Positions 1 through 8,878 of a DNA stretch of 64,000 nucleotides are shown piece after piece. How positions within the stretch are numbered: position 1 is the stretch's first letter; every line of letters begins with the position of its first letter. Under the pieces are notes generated by a model that worked only from the letters and a program-made list of their open reading frames with translations, did no database searches and was not told where the DNA came from. The translations under genes were made by a program, and so were the position numbers. Source of the DNA: Ruegeria sp. TM1040 (GTDB taxonomy: Bacteria; Pseudomonadota; Alphaproteobacteria; Rhodobacterales; Rhodobacteraceae); contig NC_008044.1 of the NCBI RefSeq assembly GCF_000014065.1, positions 891,501-955,500 on the forward strand. Direction: 5' to 3'.

Positions 1-3000
1 GACAGCACCGGCAGCGACAAGATCAACCTGCCGCTGAGCGACGCACGCGCCAAATCGGTTGAGCGCTATTTTGTCGAGAATGCGGGCATTGCGCCGGAGC
101 GGTTGCAAACCGTTGGATATGGTCCGCGCATCCCGCTTGCGACCAACGCGACAGAGGGCGGCAAGCAGATCAACCGTCGGGTTGAAATCCGTCCCTACGG
201 CAATATCTCGGCGCCGCAGATCTCGACCTCAGGCTGGCTTGATGCGCGGTCGCTTACGCTGAGCCCGGATGGCCGGTTTGCAGTGACCGGCAATACGCCG
301 GCACAGGTCTGGGACCTGGAACGCATGCTTCGGGTTCACCAGCTGCCTATTGGTGGCAGCTCGCGCGAAATCTCGCCCAATGGGCGCTATATCGCGGTCA
401 AATCGTCCTTTGTCGGGGTGACGGGGGTCACGGACAATCTGCTTTATATCTACGATATGCGCACCGGGCTCATGCACAGCCAATTGCCCAACGCGCTCGA
501 GATTGATGAAATCTCCTGGTCACCCTTTTCGGATGCGGTGGCCTTTAGTGATCGCAACGGCTACCTGCGGGTCTATGACATGGCCACGCGCCAGTTTCGC
601 GCGGTCACCAAGATGGGCACCATTCGGGGATCCGAGCAAATCATCTGGACCGGGGATGGCGCGCATATCGTGACCAAGTCGCCGCGCACGTCAACGGCGG
701 TGGTCCGCGATGCGCAATCGTTGCGGCCCGTCACCACCCTGCGCAACGCGGGCCGCGTGCATGGGTTCGCGAACACACCGGATGGGAAGTATCTGGTGGG
801 CATGAACAACAGTTATGAGCTGATCGTCTGGGCAACTGCAGATTGGCGCGAGGTCGCGCGCAAGCGGATGCCTGCGATGACTTTCAATCTCATTGCGCAT
901 CCCACAGAGCCCAAGGTTATGATCGCCGATACCTTCACCAACACCACCCGGCTGGCGCTCGTGGATGTGCCGAGCCTCAAGGTGACCGCCACATTTGAGG
1001 GCGACCCGGAAAAGATTCACTATGGTGGCTTCACGCCGGACGGGCAGCATTACGTCACTACGCTGGATGATCAGATTGTCTATCTCGACACCCAGAACCT
1101 GCGTGTTGATCAACGCAAGGACGGCGCGGCGCACAAGGGCCGTGGCCTCACCATGGTGCCCTCACAGGATCTGGTGCTCTCACGTGACAGCGAAGGCACA
1201 AGCGTCTGGAACATCAAGACCGGCCGCCGCGTGCACCGGATCGAAGGGGAGGTATACCAGACCTGGAAGCCGCTCAGTGCGGATGGCTCGGTTCTGTTTA
1301 CGTTCGACGAAGATGGGCGGATGCTGCGCTTTGACACCACCACCTTCCGCAGCGAGGTGGTGAAGCAGATCGACGGCACGCCCTACAGCATGCGTGAAAA
1401 CGACACCCACATTGCTGTGGGGACCGTGCCGCAAGGGGAGGGGCCGTTCCAGCGCCCGGTCTCCAACATCTATGTGATCGAGAAGGCAACGCTCAATGTG
1501 GTGATGCAGAAGCGCTTTGACATCGTGTCAGAGCCTGTGCGCTACAATGATATCTATGATCCGGCCGTCTATGTCCGCCTGTCGGACGATGGCAAGCTGG
1601 CGGTGACCTCGTCCTGGATGGCTGGGTTCAAGCAGGGCACCACCAATGGCCGCGTGGTCACCATCTATGATCCCCAGCGCAACAGCGAAGTGACCAGTTT
1701 TCAGGCGGAGGCGCGGTTCTTCCAGATGGACTGGGCCGAGGGGGGCGAGGCGCTCAAGTTCCGAGGCAAGGGCCGCTGGTATTTGCATGATCCCAACACT
1801 GGCAAGAACACGGGCCGCGAGACACCCAGTGCCAATTACGAAATCGCGCTTGCCGACGGCCGTACGCTGGAGTGGTTCTGGGATCATGTGGCGCTCGACG
1901 GCAAGGAGCTGACCTTTCCGCATAACCTGCGCCATCTGGAAACCCACGAAGATCGCAATCTGGCAATCGGTCTCACCACGGGCAACGAGCTGATCTTTAT
2001 TGATCTGAACCAAATGCAACAGGCGCTGACCATTGCACCGCGCAAGAACGGCGAATGGATCGCCTATACCCCGGACGGGCGCTACACAGCGTCGCTGGCG
2101 GGCACCGAGGATGTCTATTGGTCACTTGGTGACAACTACCTTCCGTTCTCGGCGCTTTCGGAGAACTATGAGCGCCCCGGCCTGATCCGCAACCTGTTGG
2201 AGGCCATCGCTCAGGGCGAGGCGCTGCCGGATGATGGTGTGGACGTGGATGCCGATGTGTTTGAGGCGCCCTATGCGGTCCGATTGATCTCGCCTCAGCG
2301 CAGCACGACAGAGGAAGAGACCTTTGTGGTCGAACTTGAGGTGGTCAAGGACAGTGTGGACCTCGCAGACCCCGAGATCGAATATACGCTCAACGGGCGC
2401 CGGGTTCTGAAATCTCGCGGGTTTGAGGAAGAGGCGTTCTTTGACGGGCAGGAGACCGTGGGTTTCAGTCGTCGCTTTGACCTCAATCCGGGTCGCAACG
2501 TGATCGAGGCCTCGCTGGTATGGCGCGATGCGCGCATCCAGACGCAGACGCTCGAAATCATGCGCGAAGGCGGCGAGGCCCCGGACGAGAAACCCTCTGG
2601 CCAAACGCTCTGGTTCTTTGGGGTTGGTGTCTCGGACTACGAACGCTCAAGCCAGAACCTCAACTTTGCCGACCGCGACGCAACCGAGCTGGCCAAGCTG
2701 ATGGAAGCGCAGGAGGGCAGGCTGTTTAACAGGGTCGAGACCAAGGTTCTGACCGACGCCGAGGCCACAGAACGCAACGTCCGTATCCAGATGAACGAGT
2801 TTCTCGATCAATCCTCAGATGATGATGTCGTGGTGCTGTTTCTGGCCGGGCATGGCGTGGTCGACGAGGAGCAGGAGCTCTACTTCATGACCCACGAGGG
2901 CGATTTGGCCAAACCCTATACCGGCATGAGCGTGGACCGGTTCCGCGACTACCTCGAGAACCGCCCGCTCAATCAGAATGCGCTGATGTTGCTCGACATC

Positions 3001-3345
3001 TGCCACTCTGGCGCGGGCAGCGAGCGGGTGGTGGCCGAGGATGCGGTGCAAAACCTCACAAAGGGCACAGGTGCCGTAGTGTTTGCCTCTTCCTCCGGCT
3101 CAGAGCTCAGCTTTGAAGACGAGAGCTTTGGCGGCGGACACGGCGCCTTTACGGCGGCACTTCTCGAGGGGCTGCGTGGTCTTGCAGACAACCGTGTCGG
3201 GGATCGTAACGGGTTCAATTCTCTGCAGGAACTGGTGCTGTTTACCTCCTCGCGGGTGCCGGAGCTGACCGAGGGCCAGCAACGCCCACAGATCCCGGCG
3301 CTTTCGCTCAACGTGGACTATCCGCTGAGTGTTGCGACAAATTGA
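1..3345 (+). CDS. OmpA-C / WD40-like / caspase-like fusion protein (5' end outside window)
   Basis: The frame is open from base 1, so the start lies upstream; 1114 residues are visible. Residues 1-67 are the end of an OmpA C-terminal (peptidoglycan-binding) domain: the LSDARA helix, a GIAPERL turn and the closing NRRVEI. A long WD40/TolB-type beta-propeller follows (about 80-700, repeated SPDGR/TPDGR blades), then an Ig-like stretch near 760-850. A caspase-like peptidase C14 domain ends the protein (about 868-1114), with the catalytic His in LAGHG (residue 951) and Cys in LDICHSG (residue 1001). Both dyad residues are present, so an active cysteine protease is plausible. The OmpA part implies anchoring to peptidoglycan in the periplasm (inference); propeller-caspase proteins are usually called caspase family proteins. 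Substrate and trigger are unknown. The gene stops 42 bases before the convergent LysR gene. Confidence 0.9.
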   Translation, partial: DSTGSDKINLPLSDARAKSVERYFVENAGIAPERLQTVGYGPRIPLATNATEGGKQINRRVEIRPYGNISAPQISTSGWLDARSLTLSPDGRFAVTGNTPAQVWDLERMLRVHQLPIGGSSREISPNGRYIAVKSSFVGVTGVTDNLLYIYDMRTGLMHSQLPNALEIDEISWSPFSDAVAFSDRNGYLRVYDMATRQFRAVTKMGTIRGSEQIIWTGDGAHIVTKSPRTSTAVVRDAQSLRPVTTLRNAGRVHGFANTPDGKYLVGMNNSYELIVWATADWREVARKRMPAMTFNLIAHPTEPKVMIADTFTNTTRLALVDVPSLKVTATFEGDPEKIHYGGFTPDGQHYVTTLDDQIVYLDTQNLRVDQRKDGAAHKGRGLTMVPSQDLVLSRDSEGTSVWNIKTGRRVHRIEGEVYQTWKPLSADGSVLFTFDEDGRMLRFDTTTFRSEVVKQIDGTPYSMRENDTHIAVGTVPQGEGPFQRPVSNIYVIEKATLNVVMQKRFDIVSEPVRYNDIYDPAVYVRLSDDGKLAVTSSWMAGFKQGTTNGRVVTIYDPQRNSEVTSFQAEARFFQMDWAEGGEALKFRGKGRWYLHDPNTGKNTGRETPSANYEIALADGRTLEWFWDHVALDGKELTFPHNLRHLETHEDRNLAIGLTTGNELIFIDLNQMQQALTIAPRKNGEWIAYTPDGRYTASLAGTEDVYWSLGDNYLPFSALSENYERPGLIRNLLEAIAQGEALPDDGVDVDADVFEAPYAVRLISPQRSTTEEETFVVELEVVKDSVDLADPEIEYTLNGRRVLKSRGFEEEAFFDGQETVGFSRRFDLNPGRNVIEASLVWRDARIQTQTLEIMREGGEAPDEKPSGQTLWFFGVGVSDYERSSQNLNFADRDATELAKLMEAQEGRLFNRVETKVLTDAEATERNVRIQMNEFLDQSSDDDVVVLFLAGHGVVDEEQELYFMTHEGDLAKPYTGMSVDRFRDYLENRPLNQNALMLLDICHSGAGSERVVAEDAVQNLTKGTGAVVFASSSGSELSFEDESFGGGHGAFTAALLEGLRGLADNRVGDRNGFNSLQELVLFTSSRVPELTEGQQRPQIPALSLNVDYPLSVATN

Positions 3346-3353
3346 TGAAGCCA

Positions 3354-3389
3354 GATCTCTCCCGGTGCGCCTCTGCGCCGGGGGAGATC
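3354..3389. terminator. Bidirectional terminator hairpin
   Basis: A 15-bp stem (beginning GATCTCTCCC, ending GGGGGAGATC, two G-T pairs) with a 6-base loop fills the gap between the convergent caspase-fusion and LysR genes and overlaps the LysR stop codon. There is no long T-run, so efficiency is uncertain. Confidence 0.6.
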
Positions 3390-4275
3390 AACAGCCTGTT
3401 TGCGCGGCCTCCTGCAAGAGCCAGTCTTTGAGCGCCGCGACTTCCGGGCGAAAGTGATTGCGGGCCTCCGGCTGCACGATGTAGTGCCCCTCGCGCGCGG
3501 GCAGGGCGAGGTCCGTCGCCTCCACCAAGGCACCGCTCTCCAGATAGCGCTGGGCAAAGACACGGGCGATCAGCGCAACGCCCATGCCACGCGTGGCGAG
3601 CTCAAGCGCGATCAGCGATTGGTCGACCTTCAACGCCGGCCCAGAAGAGGGAGGTGCGAGCCCATGCAGGGCAAAGAAGTGATGCCATGTGTCGGTGACG
3701 CCAATCACCTCAATCAGCGGGCAGGACGCAATCGCCTGCGGATCGGGGCCGGGATGCAGCGCAGGCGCACAGACAGCGAGCACCTCGTGATGCATCAGAC
3801 GCGTCACCTCGCCATCTGACCAACTGCCATTGCCATAGCGAATGTCGATGTCGATCTGCAGCGCCTCTGGGGTCTCACCCCAAAGCGCCGAGAGCACCCG
3901 CAGGCGGCAGTCCGGGTGCTGCGCCTGAAAACGCGAAAGCCGCGGCGCAAGCCACAGCATGTTGAGCGAACTCAGGCACCTGAGCGTGATTTCTTGCGCA
4001 GCACTCTTGCCAAAGAGGTTCGACGTGGTGGCCTCCAGATCGCCAAATGCCTTGCTCACCACGGGCAGGTAAGCCTGTCCCAGCCGTGTCAGGAATAGCG
4101 ATTTTTGCTTTCTCACAAAGAGCTTGTGGCCGAGCGTCGCCTCAAGTCCACGCACCTGGTAGCTGACTGCAGAGGGCGTCAGCCCAAGCTCCTGGGCGGC
4201 GAGGGTGAAGTTTCCAAGCCGGGCGCTGGCATCAAAAGCGCGCAGCCATGGCAGAGGGGGCAATTCCTGATACAT
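3388..4275 (-). CDS. LysR-family transcriptional regulator, GcvA-like
   Basis: 295 residues, the usual LysR length. The N-terminal winged helix-turn-helix covers about residues 8-66 (LPWLRAFDASARLGNFTLAA, then a TPSAVSYQVRGLE recognition helix), followed by a two-lobed substrate-binding effector domain. The PLPWLRAFDA opening is typical of the GcvA-like subgroup. The gene is divergent from the GMC oxidoreductase operon, with 98-116 bases between starts. That is the standard arrangement for a LysR protein controlling the neighbouring catabolic operon and itself. The effector is unknown; it is probably a substrate or intermediate of that operon (inference). Confidence 0.9.
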   Translation of the reverse strand: MYQELPPLPWLRAFDASARLGNFTLAAQELGLTPSAVSYQVRGLEATLGHKLFVRKQKSLFLTRLGQAYLPVVSKAFGDLEATTSNLFGKSAAQEITLRCLSSLNMLWLAPRLSRFQAQHPDCRLRVLSALWGETPEALQIDIDIRYGNGSWSDGEVTRLMHHEVLAVCAPALHPGPDPQAIASCPLIEVIGVTDTWHHFFALHGLAPPSSGPALKVDQSLIALELATRGMGVALIARVFAQRYLESGALVEATDLALPAREGHYIVQPEARNHFRPEVAALKDWLLQEAAQTGC

Positions 4276-4296
4276 GGTTTTGCTCTACACCAATCT

Positions 4297-4338
4297 GCGA
4301 ATATTTTTAAGGTTACGGCGAATTATTTTTCGTTATGG
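4297..4338. promoter_or_regulatory. Tandem imperfect direct repeat, candidate LysR operator
   Basis: Two adjacent 21-base units both start GCGAAT, continue with a T-rich stretch and carry GTTA near the end (4297-4317 and 4318-4338). They fill the centre of the AT-rich divergent region between the LysR gene and the GMC oxidoreductase operon, where an activator would bind. Two-turn spacing suits binding of a LysR tetramer (inference). Confidence 0.45.
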
Positions 4339-4391
4339 GGATTGGAGCCGGAGCTGTAACGCTGGCGCGATGAATGGAGACCAACATCGCG

Positions 4392-6002
4392 ATGCGTGAC
4401 TTTGACTATATCATTGTGGGAGCCGGATCCGCGGGCTGTGTGCTGGCCGAGCGCCTGAGCGCCAATGGCCGCCATAGTGTGCTTGTGCTGGAGGCCGGAG
4501 GTCGCCCGCGCACACCATGGATCGCGTTGCCGCTTGGCTACGGCAAGACCTTCTATGACCCGGCGGTGAACTGGAAATATCAGACTGAACCCGAAGAGAC
4601 ACTGGGCGGACGCGCCGGATATTGGCCGCGTGGCAAGGTCGTGGGGGGATCGGGTGCGATCAATGCGCTTGTCTACGCCCGTGGCCTGGCGCGCGATTTC
4701 GACGATTGGGAAGAGGCGGGCGCGACGGGCTGGAACTGGGACGCGGTCCAGAAAACCTATGAGCGCCTTGAGAGCCGCTTTGATGTCGATGGCACCCGCA
4801 CCGGCGAGGGGCCGATTCACGTTCAGGATGTCTCGGACCAGATCCACCGGGCCAACCGGCATTTCTTTGCCGCAGCGAAAGAGCTGGGTCTGCCACGGAC
4901 ACCCGATATGAACGGTATCACCCCCGAAGGCGCGGGCGTCTACCGGATCAACACCAGCGGTGGGCGCAGGATGCATTCGGCGCGCGCCTGTTTGGCTCCT
5001 GCGCTCCGGCGCGCAAATGTGACGCTGATGACGGGCGTTCTGGTGGAGCGGATCGGCTTTGAGGGAAAGCGGGCCACCTCCGTCGAGGTGGTCCACAAGG
5101 GGCGCGCGCAGTCCTTGCAGGCCGGGCGAGAGATCATTCTCGCGGCAGGGGCTGTAAATTCACCGCGCATCTTGCAACTCTCGGGGCTTGGCCCCGCGGA
5201 GCTGCTGCGTGAGCATGGGATCGCGCCGCTGATGGATGCGCCTCATGTAGGTGGCAACCTGCAGGATCATCTGGGCATAAACTATTATTTCCGTGCCACC
5301 GAACCCACGCTCAACAACGTGCTGAGGCCGCTCCATGGCAAGATCCGCGCAGCGCTGCAATATGCGCTCACGCGGCGCGGGCCGCTCGCGCTCTCGGTCA
5401 ACCAATGTGGTGGATTTTTTCGCTCGGATGCGGGGCAGCGGGCGGCTGATCAGCAGCTTTACTTCAACCCCGTGACCTATACCACCACACCGGACGGCAA
5501 ACGCACGGTGGTGCAGCCCGACCCCTTTGCGGGCTTTATCCTTGGGTTTCAGCCCACCCGGCCCATCAGCCGGGGGCGAATCGACATTTCCGCCGCCGAC
5601 GCGCTTGCGCCGCCCCGGATCAGGCCGGACTCGCTGGCTGCTCAGGAAGATCAGGCGCAGGTGATCGCAGGCGGGCTGCTCTGTCAGAAGATCGCCAAGA
5701 CCGAGGCGCTCAGCCGCTTGATCGCCGCGCCCATGGGCGAGGATCTGCGCGAGATGACACCGGAGCAGATCCTAGCGGACTTTCGCGAGCGCTGCGGCAC
5801 CGTGTTTCACCCGGTCGGCACCTGTCGCATGGGTGCAGACAGCACCAAGTCCGTGGTTTGCCCTCGGCTCAAGGTGCATGGGGTCGCGGGGCTGCGGGTC
5901 GTTGATGCCTCGGTCTTCCCGAATATCACCTCGGGCAACACCAACGCCCCAACCATGATGCTTGCCACCCGCGCGGCCGGTCTCATTCTGGAGGACGCAT
6001 GA
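4392..6002 (+). CDS. GMC-family FAD-dependent oxidoreductase (choline/alcohol dehydrogenase type)
   Basis: 536 residues from the chosen start. An N-terminal FAD fold carries the GAGSAGCVLAERL dinucleotide motif (about 9-21). A GMC signature (GRAGYWPRGKVVGGSGAINA) lies near residue 80. The C-terminal catalytic region holds HPVGTCRMG and SGNTNAPTMM, giving the usual His/Asn pair of GMC dehydrogenases. The family oxidises primary alcohols or polyols to aldehydes with FAD; choline dehydrogenase is the best-known relative, but the substrate cannot be read here. It is the first gene of an operon with an enolase-family dehydratase and an aldehyde dehydrogenase, which would take the aldehyde on. An upstream in-frame ATG at 4374 would add six residues; 4392 is preferred because the fold starts directly after it and GGAG lies 12 bases upstream. 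Confidence 0.9.
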   Translation: MRDFDYIIVGAGSAGCVLAERLSANGRHSVLVLEAGGRPRTPWIALPLGYGKTFYDPAVNWKYQTEPEETLGGRAGYWPRGKVVGGSGAINALVYARGLARDFDDWEEAGATGWNWDAVQKTYERLESRFDVDGTRTGEGPIHVQDVSDQIHRANRHFFAAAKELGLPRTPDMNGITPEGAGVYRINTSGGRRMHSARACLAPALRRANVTLMTGVLVERIGFEGKRATSVEVVHKGRAQSLQAGREIILAAGAVNSPRILQLSGLGPAELLREHGIAPLMDAPHVGGNLQDHLGINYYFRATEPTLNNVLRPLHGKIRAALQYALTRRGPLALSVNQCGGFFRSDAGQRAADQQLYFNPVTYTTTPDGKRTVVQPDPFAGFILGFQPTRPISRGRIDISAADALAPPRIRPDSLAAQEDQAQVIAGGLLCQKIAKTEALSRLIAAPMGEDLREMTPEQILADFRERCGTVFHPVGTCRMGADSTKSVVCPRLKVHGVAGLRVVDASVFPNITSGNTNAPTMMLATRAAGLILEDA

Positions 6003-7174
6003 GCACGCCTTATTCCACGTCCGGCGCAATGCCGGTGACACATGCGCGCGGTGCCGACGACACTGGCCCGCGCATCAGCAAGATCGAAACCTTCTGCACG
6101 CCGCTCATTGGCTTTGTGCGGGTGACTGCGGAGGATGGCAGCCAAGGCTGGGGGCAGGTCTCCACCTACAACAGCGATCTGACCTCGGAGATCCTGCATC
6201 GGCAGGTCGCGCCCTGGGCACTCGGGCGGGGTATGGATGCGCTGGAAGAGGTGATTGCCGAAATTCCCCTGCGCGAACATAAATTCCCCGGCACCTATCT
6301 GCGCCGCGCCATGGCCGGTCTCGACACCGCCGTGTGGGACTGGCGCGGCAAAGCTCAGGGCAAGCCGGTGGCAGAGCTTTTGGGTGGGTCTGCAGGGCCG
6401 GTCCGGGCGTATGCCTCCTCCATGCGCCGCGACATCACCCCAGAGGCCGAGGCCGAGCGTATGCAGAGGCTGCGCGACGCGCATGGGTTTGACGCCTTCA
6501 AAGTCCGTGTAGGGGCTGAATGCGGTCAGGACCGTGACGAATGGGAGGGTCGCACCGAGGCGATCATTCCCGCCATGTGCAAGGCGATGGGAGCGCAAGC
6601 TGCCTTGCTGGTCGACGGCAATTCTGGCTTCAGCCCCGCCCGCGCGATCGAGGTCGGCAGAATGCTGGAGGCCAACGGATACGAGCATTTTGAAGAACCC
6701 TGTCCCTATTGGGAGCAGGAGCAGACCCGCGAGGTCACCCAAGCGCTTGGGATCGATGTGGCGGGGGGCGAGCAGGACTGCGATCTGCAGCACTGGAAGC
6801 GTATGATCGAGAACCGTGTGGTCGACATCATCCAACCGGATATCCTCTATCTCGGCGGGATGGTGCGCAGCATGGAAGTGGCCCGCATGGGCCATGCGGC
6901 AGGGCTGCCCTGTACGCCCCATGCGGCGAATCTTTCGCTGGTGACGCTCTTCACCATGCACCTGATGCGTGCGCTGCCCAATCCCGGTCGCTATCTGGAG
7001 TTCTCCATCGAAGGCGACGACTACTATCCCTGGCAGCGCACCTTGTTCGCAAATGATCCCTTTCAGATCACCAATGGCCAGGCGCTTGTCACCGACGCCC
7101 CCGGTTGGGGCGTGGAGATTTGCCCCGAGTGGCTGGCCAAATCCACCTACAAATGCAGCGAGGACGACCAATGA
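5999..7174 (+). CDS. Enolase-superfamily (mandelate racemase/muconate lactonizing enzyme) sugar-acid dehydratase-like protein
   Basis: 391 residues. The TIM-barrel catalytic set is visible: K168-x-R170 (FKVRVG), metal ligands D206 (VDGN), E232 (FEEP) and E258 (GGEQ), and general base H308 (TPHAAN). A Lys/Arg dyad plus a barrel His is the pattern of the mandelate-racemase subgroup, which abstracts a proton alpha to a carboxylate; many members dehydrate sugar acids or hydroxyproline-like acids. The gene overlaps the oxidoreductase by ATGA and also overlaps the aldehyde dehydrogenase by ATGA, so the three are co-translated. The full set suggests degradation of a polyol or hydroxylated acid (inference). 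The exact substrate is not identifiable from sequence. Confidence 0.85.
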   Translation: MSTPYSTSGAMPVTHARGADDTGPRISKIETFCTPLIGFVRVTAEDGSQGWGQVSTYNSDLTSEILHRQVAPWALGRGMDALEEVIAEIPLREHKFPGTYLRRAMAGLDTAVWDWRGKAQGKPVAELLGGSAGPVRAYASSMRRDITPEAEAERMQRLRDAHGFDAFKVRVGAECGQDRDEWEGRTEAIIPAMCKAMGAQAALLVDGNSGFSPARAIEVGRMLEANGYEHFEEPCPYWEQEQTREVTQALGIDVAGGEQDCDLQHWKRMIENRVVDIIQPDILYLGGMVRSMEVARMGHAAGLPCTPHAANLSLVTLFTMHLMRALPNPGRYLEFSIEGDDYYPWQRTLFANDPFQITNGQALVTDAPGWGVEICPEWLAKSTYKCSEDDQ

Positions 7175-8655
7175 GCGTTGACGCCTTAATCTCTACCTAT
7201 TTCGCCAACGGGCGCCTGTCGGATCTGCCGCGCGATCACTTTATCGACGGTCGCCTTGTTCCGGCTGAAACCGGCAACCGGATGGAGAGCTTTGATCCCG
7301 GCAGAGCCACCGCCTTTGGGGATTTTGCCGCTGGCACCGCTGTGGATGTGGACCGAGCGGTCAGCAGCGCTGTGGCGGGGTTTGCAATCTGGCGCGACAC
7401 CGCGCCGGCGACGCGCTGTGCGGTGTTGATGGAGGCCGCACGCCTGATGCGCGCCGAAGCTGACTGGCTGGCTGTAATCGAGAGCCTTGATAGCGGCAAA
7501 ACGCTGGCCGAAGCCTACGGCGACGTGCAGGGCTCGGCGCGGCTCTTTGAGTATTATGCCGGCGCGGCAGACAAGCTCGATGGGCGCAGCGTGAACCTCG
7601 GCAATGACAACGCGGCCTTCACCCTGCGCGAACCAGTCGGTGTCACGGCGCATATCGTGCCGTGGAACTATCCCACCTCGACGCTGGTGCGCGGGATCGC
7701 GCCGGCGCTTGCAGCGGGGTGTTCGGCGGTGGTGAAACCGGCCGAAACCACGCCCTATACGGCACTGATGATCGCAGAGCTGTTGATCCGCGCCGGGCTG
7801 CCTGCGGGCGTGGTGAATGTTGTGACCGGCACCGGACCGGAAGCAGGCGCGCCCTTGGTGCGCGATCCCCGGGTGCGCCATGTGACCTTTACCGGTTCGG
7901 TGCAGACCGGCGTTGGCGTGATGCAGGCCGTCGCCCCCAATGTCACCGGACTGACGCTGGAACTCGGCGGCAAATCCCCGTTGGTGGCCTTTGCAGATGC
8001 AGATGCCGAGAAAGTGGCCGAGGGCGCGCTCTGGGCGATCTTTTCCAACGCGGGGCAGATCTGTTCGGCGGGTTCACGGCTGGTGGTTCACCGCGACCTC
8101 CATGCGCAGGTGCTCGAACGTCTGGTGAAGAAGGCCACGACCCTGCGGTTCGGTCATGGGCTGCACAACCCGGATATGGGGGCACTCAACTCCGAACGCC
8201 ATCAGGCGGCAATCAGCGGCCACGTTGAGCGCGCGCGCGCCCGAGGCGTCGAAATCCTTTGCGGCGGTCAGGCAACCACAGACCCTGCCACGGGCAAGGG
8301 TTGGTTCTTTGAACCGACAATTCTGGACGCGCTCTCTGCGGATGACCCGGCCATCCAGCAGGAAATCTTCGGTCCCGTGCTCGGCGTGCAGGTTTTCGAC
8401 GACGAAGACGAAGCACTTGCTCTGGCCAATGGTACAGAGTTTGCGCTGGCGGCGGGGGTCTACACCAAGGACACTTCAACCGCCCTGCGCATGGCGCGCC
8501 GCATTGATGCGGGGCAGGTGACGGTGAACGACTATTGGGCAGGGGGCATCGAACTGCCCTTCGGCGGCAATCGCAAGTCTGGCTTTGGTCGCGAAAAAGG
8601 GCTGGAAGGTGTTGATGCCTACACCCGCGCCAAGGCAATCACCCTCGCGGTATAA
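7171..8655 (+). CDS. Aldehyde dehydrogenase family protein (betaine-aldehyde dehydrogenase-like)
   Basis: 494 residues, the normal ALDH length. The Rossmann region includes VPWNYPTS near 165. The general base E264 lies in LELGGKSP and the catalytic C298 in NAGQICSAGS. These residues oxidise an aldehyde to its acid with NAD(P)+. The start is the ATG overlapping the preceding stop; a longer reading from 7105 would only extend into the upstream gene. As the last gene of the operon it likely takes the aldehyde made by the GMC oxidoreductase. Sequence resemblance to betaine-aldehyde dehydrogenases does not fix the substrate, because an enolase-family dehydratase has no place in choline oxidation. 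Confidence 0.92.
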   Translation: MSVDALISTYFANGRLSDLPRDHFIDGRLVPAETGNRMESFDPGRATAFGDFAAGTAVDVDRAVSSAVAGFAIWRDTAPATRCAVLMEAARLMRAEADWLAVIESLDSGKTLAEAYGDVQGSARLFEYYAGAADKLDGRSVNLGNDNAAFTLREPVGVTAHIVPWNYPTSTLVRGIAPALAAGCSAVVKPAETTPYTALMIAELLIRAGLPAGVVNVVTGTGPEAGAPLVRDPRVRHVTFTGSVQTGVGVMQAVAPNVTGLTLELGGKSPLVAFADADAEKVAEGALWAIFSNAGQICSAGSRLVVHRDLHAQVLERLVKKATTLRFGHGLHNPDMGALNSERHQAAISGHVERARARGVEILCGGQATTDPATGKGWFFEPTILDALSADDPAIQQEIFGPVLGVQVFDDEDEALALANGTEFALAAGVYTKDTSTALRMARRIDAGQVTVNDYWAGGIELPFGGNRKSGFGREKGLEGVDAYTRAKAITLAV

Positions 8656-8663
8656 CGCCCCTC

Positions 8664-8694
8664 TGCGCCCCGCTCGCCATGTGGGTGGGGCGCA
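8664..8694 (+). terminator. Hairpin after the catabolic operon
   Basis: TGCGCCCC and GGGGCGCA arms with an inner partly paired segment (three wobble pairs) and a 3-base loop, starting 8 bases after the aldehyde dehydrogenase stop. No T-run follows. The remaining 180 bases to the convergent LysR stop hold nothing recognisable. Confidence 0.45.
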
Positions 8695-8878
8695 ACGCCG
8701 CTTTGAGTTCCATTACGTCTGCGGCGCACTGGCACATGTCCCAACTTATGTTTCGGGGGAAATAGGCCCGCGTGCGACGGCATGTCCGGCGCCGAGGCCC
8801 GAGATGACAGGCCTCCCCCGGTTTCTCACACCACAATCGCGACCACTTAGACAGTCTCTAGTCGCATGCCTCCCGCGC

